A stretch of DNA of 59,025 nt from positions 1-59,025 of the forward strand of contig JAZLAU010000013.1 of assembly GCA_045613305.1 (NCBI GenBank), read 5' to 3'. How positions within the stretch are numbered: position 1 is the stretch's first letter; every line of letters begins with the position of its first letter. Source of the stretch: SFTJ01 sp045613305. GTDB taxonomy: Bacteria; Bacteroidota; Bacteroidia; Bacteroidales; Muribaculaceae. A program made the position numbers and the translations under genes. This document shows positions 8,053 through 17,506 of this stretch, piece after piece. The notes beneath the pieces are model-generated. The model did not search any database. It was not told the DNA's origin and saw nothing but the letters and a program-made list of their open reading frames with translations.

Positions 8053-11000
8053 TTAATATTGCATCTTGATTATGTTTGAAGGTGATAATACAGTTCTTTT
8101 TGTACCTTTTTCTAATGGCTTACCGTTTACATGAGTAGGTGATTTGTGCTCTATAATTTTATTTAATTGCTTTTTGTCGCCTAATTTGTATTTTTTGTCC
8201 TTGTAAAGGAAATAGCATGTCTGATCATTGCTGATAATATCATCTTTTTGAGTTTCAGGCATTTTAACAATGCTGTTTTGAGATGATTGTGTGCTTGTTG
8301 CTCTATTAATAGAATCCCATTCAGCGAATGCGTTGTAATCGTATGTCCACTCGTCGCCTTCAGAAAGTTGCATGATACGTTTGTAAATGATTTCTCTGCT
8401 TGGGGCATTGAATCGAGTGTAGTCACGGTTCATGACACTGTTTTCAGATGCACGCCATAAGTCGGCGGGATAGAACCAAGCACCTTGATAAATGCCCACT
8501 TCATTAGCATACCGATCGTCATTTAAAAAATGTTTCCACACCACCTTATATGGGTCGTATGTGATATCGACATTTAATCCCCAACCTTTATTATGGTATT
8601 TGGCTTTAAATGAAGACTGGAACTCATCTTTTTCATCTTCGGGAACAACATAATATTCGTATCCGGAATAGATGTATTCATCTAAAAGTTTTGCAAAACC
8701 GTGGCCGCCAGCTTCATGAACAATAATATCACTAACACCGCCAATTTCAATATGAGCAACTGAAGCGCCAGAATCATACATATTGGCATGCCCTGATAAA
8801 AAGTAACTGCTGTAATTATTTTCAACATTTACAATGGTTACATTGTCAAGGTTGATATTTTCAATCTTTTTTGCATATTCAAAACATATATTATCATCGC
8901 CGTTTATCGCATGTTGATATCCATCAGCATAGTGAGAATTTGGCGATACAACTTTTACTGCATAAACATTAAATCTGTTTCGGAAAGATTTATACGGCTC
9001 AACATCAAAAAATGTTTCCATTGCACGCGCCATGTCAATTTCGTATTGACCGCCAGCCACCATAGCGGTATCAACGTAGGCATCGCCCATAAATACAAGG
9101 TCAATTCCCTTGCCAACTGAGGCCTTTTGCATTGTTACAACCTCTCCATCTCTACTATAGTCAGTAGATGTATAGTAATCTTGGGTATAAGGGTCGTGTT
9201 CTTCAGGGTCTCCAAGTTTTGCCTGAAGAATTTTTTGTATCCTATCTATGTAGTAATCTTCTGAAAATCCGTAATTTCTAGGTAAATATTCAACAACATA
9301 TCCATTGCTGTCAAATATGAAATAAGATCCATTTATAGAAAAACCGTCTAATTGGAATCCGTTTAAAGTGAATGCTACATCTAAAGGATAACCTTTCAAA
9401 AAGTTTTGAAGAGATTTTTGAAGAGGTTCGTAATAAGTGTTATAATTATGGATAATACCTAAACCTTTGTTCTTATAATCTAAAAAAAGATTTGCTAATT
9501 TATCACTTATAGGATAATCATAATTGTCAGTATCAGCTAAAGACTGTGAAGTTACAATGGTGTACTTGTTTTTATTAAGTAATTCGTGGTGTGTGGTTGA
9601 GTTACCGAAAAGGAATTCAATAGGCTCATCATGAATTAATAATTTAGAGTCTTCGATATTACTAAATCCTCCACCACGCCAGATGTCTTGTTTTATTGCT
9701 CTCCAACCAAACTCTTGCCAGTTTGGATGTTTGTACATTGCTTCAGGTATTTTCCCATAAAGGATGTTGTCGTCAATATTGAATTCTTGTCTAAAACTTG
9801 GAGCTACGCTAATTAGGTGAGCACTGCTTTCTGGTAATTCTCCCGTTAGGTTATTGCCAGATAAATTGACATTGCTTAGATAAAATTTTGCAGGATATTG
9901 GACACCAGAGTCATTAATTCCTTGCCATTGCCAATATGGTTTATCACTAAGCCAGTTTTCTTTCCTGCCCCAATTATCGCCACCTGTTGCGTTGTATAAA
10001 TCGATTAATGCCTGTTCTATTTGTTCAATTGATGGTTCATTTTTGTTAACCTGTATAAATGTAAATGACTTTTGAGTTACGTCCCCTAAAAAAAAATTGC
10101 ATGAAAATTCTCGATGCTCATTGGTGTTATTGGCATCAATATGGAACGTTAGCATGTTGTCTTTTGCAGAAATAAGCCTAATCCAATGATTTTCGTTTTC
10201 GATATCTTGATTATCGAATTTAATTCCCAACTCACCGTTAAATTGGAATGAAATGTTTTGTTCGGTGTTATCAAGAAAGAACATAGAATAATAATCATCG
10301 TTAGCGCTGCTCTTGCTGTCTTCTCCCCAGAATTTATCATGAAATTGCACAATTTTAATGGTGTCGGATGTGATATTGTCTGTGAAAATCACATTTGTTT
10401 CACGTTTGGCATTAGTGTTGTTTTCTGATAAGGTTGCATAATAGTAGTAGAAATCGTCGTCCACCCAGCGGGATTTTTTTTGTATTGTCACCCAATCGCA
10501 ACCAGAATCATACTTTATTTCACCTTCTGGATGTTCTCCAAATACTGCATATGGAAGAATGAATTCTTGTGCAGTGTTATCTTTGTAATATAATTTGGGT
10601 TCAAAGGAAAGTATCTCATGTGGTTGTTGAATCAGTATGATTGAGTCTTTGAGATGAGGATAGCCTTTTAATGACAATTTCACTTTCTGTTGACGAACTT
10701 TATTAGTGTTATTTTCAAGCATATTTACTACGACGCAACTATAATTCCAGTCAACAGTGGTGGCTGTGAACCAATCGCATTCTGAACTTGGGTCAACAAT
10801 CATTTTTTCGTGTAGATTTGTATATATGTAAATATTAAACTCTTTTTCCTGTTTGTCGAGTATGGCATATTTTTCTCCATCTGCATTGATGAGCATGTGC
10901 TGGTTCCGATCAACACCATTTATTAAAAAATATTGTGGGTCTATCGTTAAACTGTCAACAAGGCTTAGAGGGTGCGAATATTCCTTTTTATTGCTATAAA

Positions 11001-11181
11001 CAGTATGAGTTGCGCCAGATTCACCGTTGTCAATGATTACGATGCTGTCGGTTTGTTCACCGATAAATAACAGTGGGTCGGTCATGCCCTTTAAATTAAC
11101 ATAAAAAGCTCTTTGTGCCGACGAGGTGAAAGGAAAGAAAGTTAACAATAACAATATGAAGAGGTGAGTGGTGCGTTTCAT
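8053..11181 (-). CDS. Secreted M64-like metallopeptidase with BACON and LRR modules
   Basis: A 1042-residue exported protein with a signal peptide ending near residue 22 (TSSAQ). Residues about 95-380 form three BACON-like beta-sandwiches, each with a CDW or HW core motif and an SEN/LENNTN turn. A segment starting LYNATGGDNWG near 395 with a short leucine-rich stretch (LSGNNLTGELP) is the common Bacteroidetes LRR entry. The C-terminal half carries the peptidase (GIDLVFMGDAY near 700, then HEAGGHGFAKLLDEY near 821), resembling family M64 (IgA peptidase). The zinc motif reads HE-AGG-H, one residue longer than HExxH. BACON modules often bind mucin or glycans, so the enzyme may act on a host glycoprotein; the substrate is unknown. 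The codons are AT-richer than in neighbouring genes. It overlaps the stop of the preceding gene by one base. Confidence 0.8.
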   Translation of the reverse strand: MKRTTHLFILLLLTFFPFTSSAQRAFYVNLKGMTDPLLFIGEQTDSIVIIDNGESGATHTVYSNKKEYSHPLSLVDSLTIDPQYFLINGVDRNQHMLINADGEKYAILDKQEKEFNIYIYTNLHEKMIVDPSSECDWFTATTVDWNYSCVVVNMLENNTNKVRQQKVKLSLKGYPHLKDSIILIQQPHEILSFEPKLYYKDNTAQEFILPYAVFGEHPEGEIKYDSGCDWVTIQKKSRWVDDDFYYYYATLSENNTNAKRETNVIFTDNITSDTIKIVQFHDKFWGEDSKSSANDDYYSMFFLDNTEQNISFQFNGELGIKFDNQDIENENHWIRLISAKDNMLTFHIDANNTNEHREFSCNFFLGDVTQKSFTFIQVNKNEPSIEQIEQALIDLYNATGGDNWGRKENWLSDKPYWQWQGINDSGVQYPAKFYLSNVNLSGNNLTGELPESSAHLISVAPSFRQEFNIDDNILYGKIPEAMYKHPNWQEFGWRAIKQDIWRGGGFSNIEDSKLLIHDEPIEFLFGNSTTHHELLNKNKYTIVTSQSLADTDNYDYPISDKLANLFLDYKNKGLGIIHNYNTYYEPLQKSLQNFLKGYPLDVAFTLNGFQLDGFSINGSYFIFDSNGYVVEYLPRNYGFSEDYYIDRIQKILQAKLGDPEEHDPYTQDYYTSTDYSRDGEVVTMQKASVGKGIDLVFMGDAYVDTAMVAGGQYEIDMARAMETFFDVEPYKSFRNRFNVYAVKVVSPNSHYADGYQHAINGDDNICFEYAKKIENINLDNVTIVNVENNYSSYFLSGHANMYDSGASVAHIEIGGVSDIIVHEAGGHGFAKLLDEYIYSGYEYYVVPEDEKDEFQSSFKAKYHNKGWGLNVDITYDPYKVVWKHFLNDDRYANEVGIYQGAWFYPADLWRASENSVMNRDYTRFNAPSREIIYKRIMQLSEGDEWTYDYNAFAEWDSINRATSTQSSQNSIVKMPETQKDDIISNDQTCYFLYKDKKYKLGDKKQLNKIIEHKSPTHVNGKPLEKGTKRTVLSPSNIIKMQY

Positions 11182-11690
11182 TATATCAAAATTTTAAATG
11201 ATTCGTTGTTTAGTTTTATTATATATATGCCTGGGACAAGATGAGATAGAGAAATAGAATGTTTGCCAGGTTGTAGAGTGTCATACATAACAATTTTGCC
11301 GTCGATGGTGTATATGCCTAATTTTGAATTAGGTTTTGAAATGCCTAATTCAATCCCATTTTCTGTTAATTTCACATCTTCGGGAATAGTAGTAATGTCA
11401 TGAACAGATGAATTATCATCCACATATAAAATGCTATGCACGCTGGTTGTTTCATATTCATAAGTTTCGTTTTCGGTAATGATTCGAATTCTACCTGCAT
11501 TTTGATATTCCTTGGGGAATAGGATTTTGACTTTTTGTGTGTATGGGATATGTGTTATAGTTTCAGCCCATATAGAAACATCCCAACTCTTAACTATTAT
11601 ATGGGGCGTGTTGTCTTCGGCTGATAGATAAAAGTTAGTGAATGTAAAACACAAAAATAGTAGAATAGATAATGTTTTCTTTGATTTCAT
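11181..11690 (-). CDS. Small secreted protein with T9SS-type-A-like C-terminal domain
   Basis: A 169-residue protein with a signal peptide (about residues 1-23). The last 50 residues have the pattern of the type IX secretion C-terminal sorting domain (LGIYTIDGKIV, then LVPGIYIIKL, ending SFKILI). The middle is an unrecognised beta-rich segment. The stop codon overlaps the ATG of the M64-like peptidase gene (TAATG), so translation is coupled and the two proteins probably act together, for example as inhibitor, chaperone or co-secreted partner; none of these is shown. Whether this organism has a working T9SS cannot be told from the window; such tails also occur in Bacteroidales without it. Confidence 0.65.
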   Translation of the reverse strand: MKSKKTLSILLFLCFTFTNFYLSAEDNTPHIIVKSWDVSIWAETITHIPYTQKVKILFPKEYQNAGRIRIITENETYEYETTSVHSILYVDDNSSVHDITTIPEDVKLTENGIELGISKPNSKLGIYTIDGKIVMYDTLQPGKHSISLSHLVPGIYIIKLNNESFKILI

Positions 11691-11722
11691 TTGGTTTAAT
11701 ATCTTGTTGTTTAACTATTTTT

Positions 11723-11755
11723 CAAATGTAGTTAAATTAATAGAAGTACTGCAAT
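11723..11755 (-). promoter_or_regulatory. Candidate promoter of the T9SS-tail/M64 operon
   Basis: Minus strand: TTG (11752-11754), 21 bases, TACATTTG (11723-11730). It would start transcription about 25 bases before the ATG at 11690. Confidence 0.45.
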
Positions 11756-11853
11756 TTTTTTAAAAAAGATAGTGGGAAAAATGTGACATCAATAGAAAAT
11801 AGAATATGTGCGGGAAGCAGTGTGACTACTTTTTTAGATGTTAGGGGAGATGA

Positions 11854-11887
11854 TTTGTGTATTTACCAAAACAATTTATTACTTTTG
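11854..11887 (+). promoter_or_regulatory. Candidate promoter of the ABC exporter gene
   Basis: TTTG (11854-11857), 22 bases, then TACTTTTG (11880-11887). The -7 box is a full match; the spacing is slightly long. Predicted leader is about 20 bases. Confidence 0.4.
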
Positions 11888-11913
11888 GCGGAGATAATTA
11901 ACCAAAAGGAATT

Positions 11914-13728
11914 ATGAATCTGATATTGCTGTTTAAGAAGATACAACCATATGTGCGTCCATACAGGTGGTTGGTGGTATTGACTCTTGTTTTGACTTTG
12001 ATAGGGTCGTTTATAGCGCAGATAAATGCTGTGGTGCTCGATAAGACGGTTGACGCCATCAACGAGTTGATAATGACTAACGACTTGGTGTGGGCAAATG
12101 CACTGAAGATACTCACAATAATCAGCATAGTGCTGATAGGCAAGGAAGTGCTATCGGCCATCATAACCTATGCCCAGCACTATTCGGGTGAGAAAATGCG
12201 AATAAACGTGTCGAAAGACTTGTCGCAGGCCGTTATCGACCATATGCTCACCTATCGCATGGCATTCTTTACACGTCAAGACAACGAAACCGGTAAATTG
12301 CAGACTCGAATAGACCAAGGTGTAAGCAGTTTGTCGTCGACGGTGCAAAATTTCTTCATCGATTTGCTGCCGCTGTTTATGAGCGCCCTGTTGGCATTGA
12401 TATTGATGTTTGCGGCCAATGTGTATGTGGGATTGACGGCAGTGTTTATAGTACCGATTTATATTTGGATTACCATTCGCCAAGCACGTCGTTTGCAAGG
12501 TTGGCGAAGAAATATGCGTCACTACCGCGAGCAAAAAAGTCATGGCGTGATGAACATCATTGAGAGCATCAACGTGATAAAGTCGTTTAACCGCGAGGAG
12601 ATAGAGAGCGAAAAGCAATGGCAATTGCAAACCGAATTCACCGACAATCAGATGCAGGTGCGCAAAACATCGTTTTACTTCGATGGTTGGAAGAGTTTTA
12701 TTCGCCAAATCGGTACGGTGCTCATTATCATTCTCACAGCCTATTTGGTGCTTATAGAATATCCGGGTATGACTATAGGTAAAATTATGTATCACGTCAT
12801 GCTGTTCTCGAATGTTACAGCCCCAATCACGCAATTGCAACGCATCTTCGACCAAATGAATGATGCCTTGATATATGCCGAAGGATTTTTCGACATACTT
12901 GAAGCCGATGAAGAGGTGGAGGAATCGGGCAAGCACCGTCCGGAGCATATTGAGGGCAAATTTGAAATCAGCAACGTAGACTTTACGTATCCTAACGGCA
13001 CAAAGGCTCTGCACAACATTAATATGACAATCGAGAGCGGCAAGATTACTGCATTTGTGGGCTTGTCGGGTGCGGGAAAATCAACGATTCTAAATCTGTT
13101 GGTGAAATTCTATAATCCTGATTGCGGTAGCATAAAGTTGGACGGCGTTGACATTCGTGACTACGACACCAATTTCTTGCGCGACAACATAGGCATGGTG
13201 TTGCAGAAGAATCACATATTTGACGGTAGCATAGAGGAAAACATACGTTATGGCCGTCCGAATGCCAGCAAGGAGGATGTGATAGACGCAGCCAAGAAGG
13301 CATATATCTACGACCAGGTGATGAATTTGCCAGAAGGATTTAACTCGCGAGCCCAACTGCTGTCGGGTGGTCAGCAACAGCGCATAGCCATAGCGCGAAT
13401 GTTCTTGAAGAATCCGCCAATCATCTTCCTCGATGAGCCTACAGCGAGCCTCGATGCCATAGCCACCGAGCAGATTAAGGCAAGCATCGATGCCATAAAG
13501 AAAGGCCGCACTGTGATAATCATTTCGCACAGCATTTCACAAATCATCGACAGCGATGTGATTTATGCCCTAAAGGATGGCCGAGTGGAACAAAGCGGTG
13601 ACCCCGATTCGCTTTATCGCATGGGTGGCGTGTATAAAGACATTGTTGATGCCTCGGCACGCAGCCTAAACATCGACAAATTGGCTCAAACTCTCGATTC
13701 AAATAACGATGGCATAATGTTTAACTAA
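11914..13728 (+). CDS. ABC transporter, fused permease and ATPase (exporter type)
   Basis: A 604-residue half-transporter of the MsbA/MdlB type: six transmembrane helices in the first 320 residues followed by a nucleotide-binding domain. The ATPase has all motifs: Walker A GLSGAGKST near residue 382, signature LSGGQQQRIA near 479, Walker B IIFLDEPTASLD near 505, and the switch His in ISHSIS. Proteins of this type work as dimers in the inner membrane and export lipids, peptides or drugs; the substrate cannot be told here. No partner half-transporter lies beside it, so a homodimer is likely. A terminator follows at 13782. Confidence 0.92.
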   Translation: MNLILLFKKIQPYVRPYRWLVVLTLVLTLIGSFIAQINAVVLDKTVDAINELIMTNDLVWANALKILTIISIVLIGKEVLSAIITYAQHYSGEKMRINVSKDLSQAVIDHMLTYRMAFFTRQDNETGKLQTRIDQGVSSLSSTVQNFFIDLLPLFMSALLALILMFAANVYVGLTAVFIVPIYIWITIRQARRLQGWRRNMRHYREQKSHGVMNIIESINVIKSFNREEIESEKQWQLQTEFTDNQMQVRKTSFYFDGWKSFIRQIGTVLIIILTAYLVLIEYPGMTIGKIMYHVMLFSNVTAPITQLQRIFDQMNDALIYAEGFFDILEADEEVEESGKHRPEHIEGKFEISNVDFTYPNGTKALHNINMTIESGKITAFVGLSGAGKSTILNLLVKFYNPDCGSIKLDGVDIRDYDTNFLRDNIGMVLQKNHIFDGSIEENIRYGRPNASKEDVIDAAKKAYIYDQVMNLPEGFNSRAQLLSGGQQQRIAIARMFLKNPPIIFLDEPTASLDAIATEQIKASIDAIKKGRTVIIISHSISQIIDSDVIYALKDGRVEQSGDPDSLYRMGGVYKDIVDASARSLNIDKLAQTLDSNNDGIMFN

Positions 13729-13781
13729 CTGCCGCAGTGGGCAAATAAAAATGAGAAAAAACTGAAAAAATGTGATAAGAA

Positions 13782-13822
13782 ACGACGCAGACTTGCCAAA
13801 CGAGGTCTGCGTCGTGCTTTTG
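13782..13822 (+). terminator. Terminator after the ABC exporter gene
   Basis: Perfect 11-base arms ACGACGCAGAC (13782-13792) and GTCTGCGTCGT (13805-13815), followed by GCTTTTGTT. Confidence 0.75.
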
Positions 13823-13850
13823 TTGGGGAGGTAAAAAGTGGGTCGGGGTG

Positions 13851-13881
13851 TTGCCAAAGTGGGCGTTAGGTTGTAAATTAG
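13851..13881 (+). promoter_or_regulatory. Candidate promoter of the rhamnosidase operon
   Basis: TTG (13851-13853), 20 bases, TAAATTAG (13874-13881), one mismatch from the Bacteroidetes -7 box. The transcript would begin about 10 bases before the ATG at 13899, which supports that start over an upstream in-frame ATG at 13848. Confidence 0.45.
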
Positions 13882-13898
13882 CAAAAAAAATAAATGTC

Positions 13899-16139
13899 AT
13901 GAGAAGTAAGATATTTTCAGCATTAGTGATGATGCTTTTGTGTGTGTTTTCGGTTAATGCCAAGGATGCACAGTGGATAACTGTTAACAGCGTTGAGGCT
14001 AATGACACCAACACATGGGTTGCATTTCGCAAAGATGTGAAATTGAGCAAAGTGCCGCAGTCGGTAGTGGCCAAGATTGCAGCCGACAGCAAATATTGGC
14101 TGTGGGTTAACGGCGAACTTGCCGTGTTTGAGGGCGGATTGAAGCGAGGCCCAAACCCGAACGACACTTATTACGACGAAATAGATTTGGCACCATATTT
14201 GAAGAAGGGCGATAACCAAGTGGCATTGCTGTTGTGGTATTTTGGCCGAGAGGGATTCTCGCATAACAGCAGCGGTCAGAGCGGCGTGATAGTAGATGCT
14301 CCAAGCATAGGCTTGCGCAGCGATAGGTCGTGGGTGAGCCAGCGTATGGCGGCATATGGCCAAGCGCGAAACCCATTGCCAAACTATCGCTTGGCAGAGT
14401 CGAGCATACGCTATGACGCAAATTTGGCCGATGGAGAGTGGCAAACTACACCGGTGAAGCAACTGAAATTTGCAAAATCGGTAGAACTGGGCAAGTGGGG
14501 CTGCGCTCCATGGAATGCCCTTGTGAAGCGTCCCATCCCGATGTGGAAAGACTATGGTGTGAAGGAACTTAGATATCGCAAAAAAGAGGATGGCGATAAG
14601 GTGGTTATAACAGCCCGATTGCCTTACAATATGCAATTCACTCCAATCATAGATATTGCCGATGCCGATGGCGGAACTTTGTTGCGAATCGAAACCGACC
14701 ACATAAATGGTGGCAGCGCAAGTTGCTTGTATGCCGAGTATGTGAGCCGACAAGGTGAGCAGCAATACGAATCGTTAGGCTGGCTTAACGGTGAGGAACT
14801 GTGCATTGTGTATCCAAAGAATGCCAAGGTGGATGTTAAGCGATTGGCATACCGCGAAACAGGCTATAATTGTGACTTTGAGGGCTCGTTTAGTTGCGAC
14901 AATGATTTTGTGAATCGTTTTTGGGAAAAGGCCATGCGCACACTCTATGTGAATATGCGCGACACCTATTTCGACTGTCCTGACCGCGAGAGAGCGCAAT
15001 GGTGGGGCGATGTGACCATATTGATGGGGCAAAGTTTTTATCAACTTTCGCCGCGAGCAAATGCGTTGATAAAGAAAGCAATGCACGAATTGGTAGATTG
15101 GCAACGAACTGACAATACGCTGTATTCACCAGTGCCCGAAGGCAACTGGCAGAGCGAGTTGCCGGCGCAAATGTTGGCAAGTATCAGCACTATGGGCTTC
15201 TGGAACTACTATATGCACACCGGCGATGCCGAAACGATGAAGTATGTGTATCCAGCCATGCGCCGCTATTTAAGCGTGTGGGAATTAGATGACACGGGGC
15301 TAACCAAGTTTCGCTACGGCGGCTGGTCGTGGGGCGACTGGGGAGAGCAAATTGACATTCGCATGCTGTTAGCGGCATGGCACTACGATGCTCTGCAGTC
15401 GGCAATTAATGCGGCCCGCTTGAGCGGCAATGATGCAGATGTGGCTGGTTATGAAGCAATCAGAAAACAAATAAAGAAGGCGTTTAACGATTTGTGGAAC
15501 GGCTATGCCTACCGACATCCTGAATATCAAGGGGCCACCGACGACCGAGTGCAGGCTTTGGCAGTGGTGGTGGGCCTTGCCGATGCAGAAAAATATGAAA
15601 CAATAACTCGCTTGCTTCAGTCGCAACAATATGCCAGCCCATATATGGAAAAATATGTGATGGAGGCATTGTTTAAGATGGGTAAGGGCGAATTGGCCAT
15701 GGCGCGCATGAGCAAGCGCTTTGTCAATATGGTTAACGATAAAAACCACACTACGCTATTCGAGGCGTGGGAAATAGGCAGTTACGGAGGCGGTTCTACC
15801 AATCACGCATGGAGCGGCGGCTCGCTCACCGTGATGTCGCAATATTTGATGGGCATAAGTCCTATAGAGCCGGGCTATGGCAAGTTTAGGGTAGCGCCGC
15901 AGCCAGTGGCATTGAAGCGGGCGGCAATTGCAGTGCCATCGGTAAAAGGCATGATAAAGAGTGCTTATGTGTTGCGCGATGGTCAGTTTGTGCTCGATGT
16001 GACCGTTCCGGCAGGCACTGAGGCCGAAGTGGTGTTGCCAGAAGTGGGGCTTGATAAAGTGAAACTTAATAATGAAACTGTGGCCGGCAAAGTGCATGTG
16101 CTTGCCGCCGGTGAACATAGTTTCGTGATGACTAAATAA
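13899..16139 (+). CDS. Exported alpha-L-rhamnosidase-like glycoside hydrolase (GH78 type)
   Basis: A 746-residue protein with a signal peptide (MRSKIFSALVMMLLCVFSVNA). A beta-sandwich carbohydrate-binding region (residues about 25-330) is followed by an (alpha/alpha)6 barrel. Near residue 359 it has FDCPDRERAQWWGD, the GH78 signature that carries the catalytic Glu. WGDWGEQID near 480 holds further conserved acids. A late STNHAWSGG, then a PGYGKFRVAPQ segment, is also typical of the family. It should remove terminal alpha-L-rhamnose, or a close relative, from plant or microbial glycans in the periplasm. GH78-like proteins include members with other specificities, so the substrate is inferred. 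It leads an operon with DUF1294 (20-base gap) and an EamA permease. Confidence 0.85.
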   Translation: MRSKIFSALVMMLLCVFSVNAKDAQWITVNSVEANDTNTWVAFRKDVKLSKVPQSVVAKIAADSKYWLWVNGELAVFEGGLKRGPNPNDTYYDEIDLAPYLKKGDNQVALLLWYFGREGFSHNSSGQSGVIVDAPSIGLRSDRSWVSQRMAAYGQARNPLPNYRLAESSIRYDANLADGEWQTTPVKQLKFAKSVELGKWGCAPWNALVKRPIPMWKDYGVKELRYRKKEDGDKVVITARLPYNMQFTPIIDIADADGGTLLRIETDHINGGSASCLYAEYVSRQGEQQYESLGWLNGEELCIVYPKNAKVDVKRLAYRETGYNCDFEGSFSCDNDFVNRFWEKAMRTLYVNMRDTYFDCPDRERAQWWGDVTILMGQSFYQLSPRANALIKKAMHELVDWQRTDNTLYSPVPEGNWQSELPAQMLASISTMGFWNYYMHTGDAETMKYVYPAMRRYLSVWELDDTGLTKFRYGGWSWGDWGEQIDIRMLLAAWHYDALQSAINAARLSGNDADVAGYEAIRKQIKKAFNDLWNGYAYRHPEYQGATDDRVQALAVVVGLADAEKYETITRLLQSQQYASPYMEKYVMEALFKMGKGELAMARMSKRFVNMVNDKNHTTLFEAWEIGSYGGGSTNHAWSGGSLTVMSQYLMGISPIEPGYGKFRVAPQPVALKRAAIAVPSVKGMIKSAYVLRDGQFVLDVTVPAGTEAEVVLPEVGLDKVKLNNETVAGKVHVLAAGEHSFVMTK

Positions 16140-16159
16140 GATTAGAACAAAAGAGAGAT

Positions 16160-16441
16160 ATGAATGCTGAAACTTTCATCAACGGTTTGTACCTGTATTT
16201 GGCAGTGATAAATGTTATTACGTTTTGCATTTATGGTATAGACAAAGCAAAAGCCAAACTCAATGCGTGGCGAATAGCAGAAAAGGTGCTAATAGGCCTT
16301 GCCGTGGCAGGCGGCAGCCTTGGTGCATGGTTGGGAATGAAGGCGTTTCGCCATAAAACCAAGCACACTTTGTTTAAGTTGCTTATTCCAACGCTTGTGA
16401 TAGTGCACATAGTGCTTTTGTTTGTAATCGTAAGAGGCTGA
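16160..16441 (+). CDS. DUF1294 small membrane protein
   Basis: A 93-residue protein with three hydrophobic segments (about 5-25, 43-60 and 73-90). It has the family pattern YGIDKAKAK, then RIAEKVLI and GGSLGAWLGM with FRHKTKH. DUF1294 proteins are inner-membrane proteins of unknown function. The gene sits 20 bases after the rhamnosidase gene and 4 bases before the EamA permease gene, so all three are likely on one transcript, although a shared function is not evident. Confidence 0.88.
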   Translation: MNAETFINGLYLYLAVINVITFCIYGIDKAKAKLNAWRIAEKVLIGLAVAGGSLGAWLGMKAFRHKTKHTLFKLLIPTLVIVHIVLLFVIVRG

Positions 16442-16445
16442 AGTT

Positions 16446-17381
16446 ATGACTGATAAAAGTGCAGGATTGAGCAAAGTTAGCATATTTGAGCGTCCCGTGT
16501 GGGTGGCACTGTTTGCGCTAACGGCCGCCATATTATGGGGGTGGGCCTATCCGTTCATAAAATTAGGATTTCAGGAGTTTGAGATAACTGCCGACATGAC
16601 CGCCAGCAAAATGCTATTTGCCGGCATAAGGTTTTTCATATCGGGGCTGATAATACTCGCCGTTGCCAAGTTGACCGGACGCGATTTTCATGTGTCGAAG
16701 CCACGAAATTGGTGGTATATTTTGGCCTTTTCGTTACTAAACACCACCTTGCACTATGCTTGTTTTTATTTGGGCTTATCGTATAGCGACGGAGCACGCG
16801 CAGCAATTCTCAACTCGCTGAGTGTGTTCACGTTGGTGATATTGGCGTGTGTGTTTTTTGAAAGCGACAAACTCACCATGCGCAAAGTGGTGGGCTGCGT
16901 GATGGGCTTTATGGGGATTTTGGCGTTGAATTTGGGCCAAGGTGGAGGTGGCCAGTTTACGTTGCTCGGCGACGGGATGATAATTTTGAACGCCCTTTGT
17001 TCGGCCTTTGCCGGGCTTATGACACGCGGGCTAAGCAAGCGAGTGGATGTGTTTGTTGGCACCGGTTATAGTTTGGCCCTTGGTGGATTTTTGCTTATGT
17101 TGCCCGGGTTGCTACTGGGGGGCACGTTGCCAGCGGTTAATGTGCAAGGCATCCTGATACTGCTTGCTTTGGTGGGGATTTCGACCATAGGTTTCACTCT
17201 GTATAACAAACTGTTGAGTTGTAATCCTGTTGGCAAAGTTGCCATATTTAATTCGTTGATACCACCGGTGGGAGCAGTGACGAGTTGCCTATGCTTGAGC
17301 GAGCCGTTTTACTGGAAATATGTGCTTGCCGGTGCATTGGCTGCAGGCGGAATATATGTGATAAATAAAGGCAAAAAATAA
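16446..17381 (+). CDS. DMT superfamily permease (EamA family)
   Basis: A 311-residue protein with ten predicted transmembrane helices arranged as two EamA repeats. The first starts with AAILWGWAYPFIKLG, and the second has the internal NALCSAFAGLMTRGLSKR and ends with the conserved FNSLIPPVGAVTSCLCLSE block. Members export or import metabolites such as amino acids, sugars or nucleosides; the substrate is unknown. It is the last gene of the rhamnosidase operon, so a sugar-related substrate is possible but not shown. Confidence 0.88.
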   Translation: MTDKSAGLSKVSIFERPVWVALFALTAAILWGWAYPFIKLGFQEFEITADMTASKMLFAGIRFFISGLIILAVAKLTGRDFHVSKPRNWWYILAFSLLNTTLHYACFYLGLSYSDGARAAILNSLSVFTLVILACVFFESDKLTMRKVVGCVMGFMGILALNLGQGGGGQFTLLGDGMIILNALCSAFAGLMTRGLSKRVDVFVGTGYSLALGGFLLMLPGLLLGGTLPAVNVQGILILLALVGISTIGFTLYNKLLSCNPVGKVAIFNSLIPPVGAVTSCLCLSEPFYWKYVLAGALAAGGIYVINKGKK

Positions 17382-17443
17382 CCTGAAGTGGAGTTGTTTC
17401 ATATGCTCGAAATAGCGTTGCTGCATAGCCAAAGTTGAGGCTA

Positions 17444-17474
17444 TTGTGTAAAATGTTATTTTTGTGTAACTTTG
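17444..17474 (+). promoter_or_regulatory. Candidate promoter of the META lipoprotein gene
   Basis: TTG (17444-17446), 20 bases, TAACTTTG (17467-17474): near-ideal Bacteroidetes promoter, with a leader of about 25 bases. Confidence 0.55.
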
Positions 17475-17506
17475 TGACGAATTAGTAATTATAAAAAATA
17501 AAAGTA

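Noticed and set aside
12151..13014. 287-codon minus-strand frame inside the ABC exporter gene
   Set aside because: Shadow of the exporter gene; the protein has no recognisable features and the plus-strand frame has all ABC motifs.
13923..14765. 280-codon minus-strand frame in the rhamnosidase gene
   Set aside because: Antisense to a clear glycoside hydrolase, without promoter or family features.
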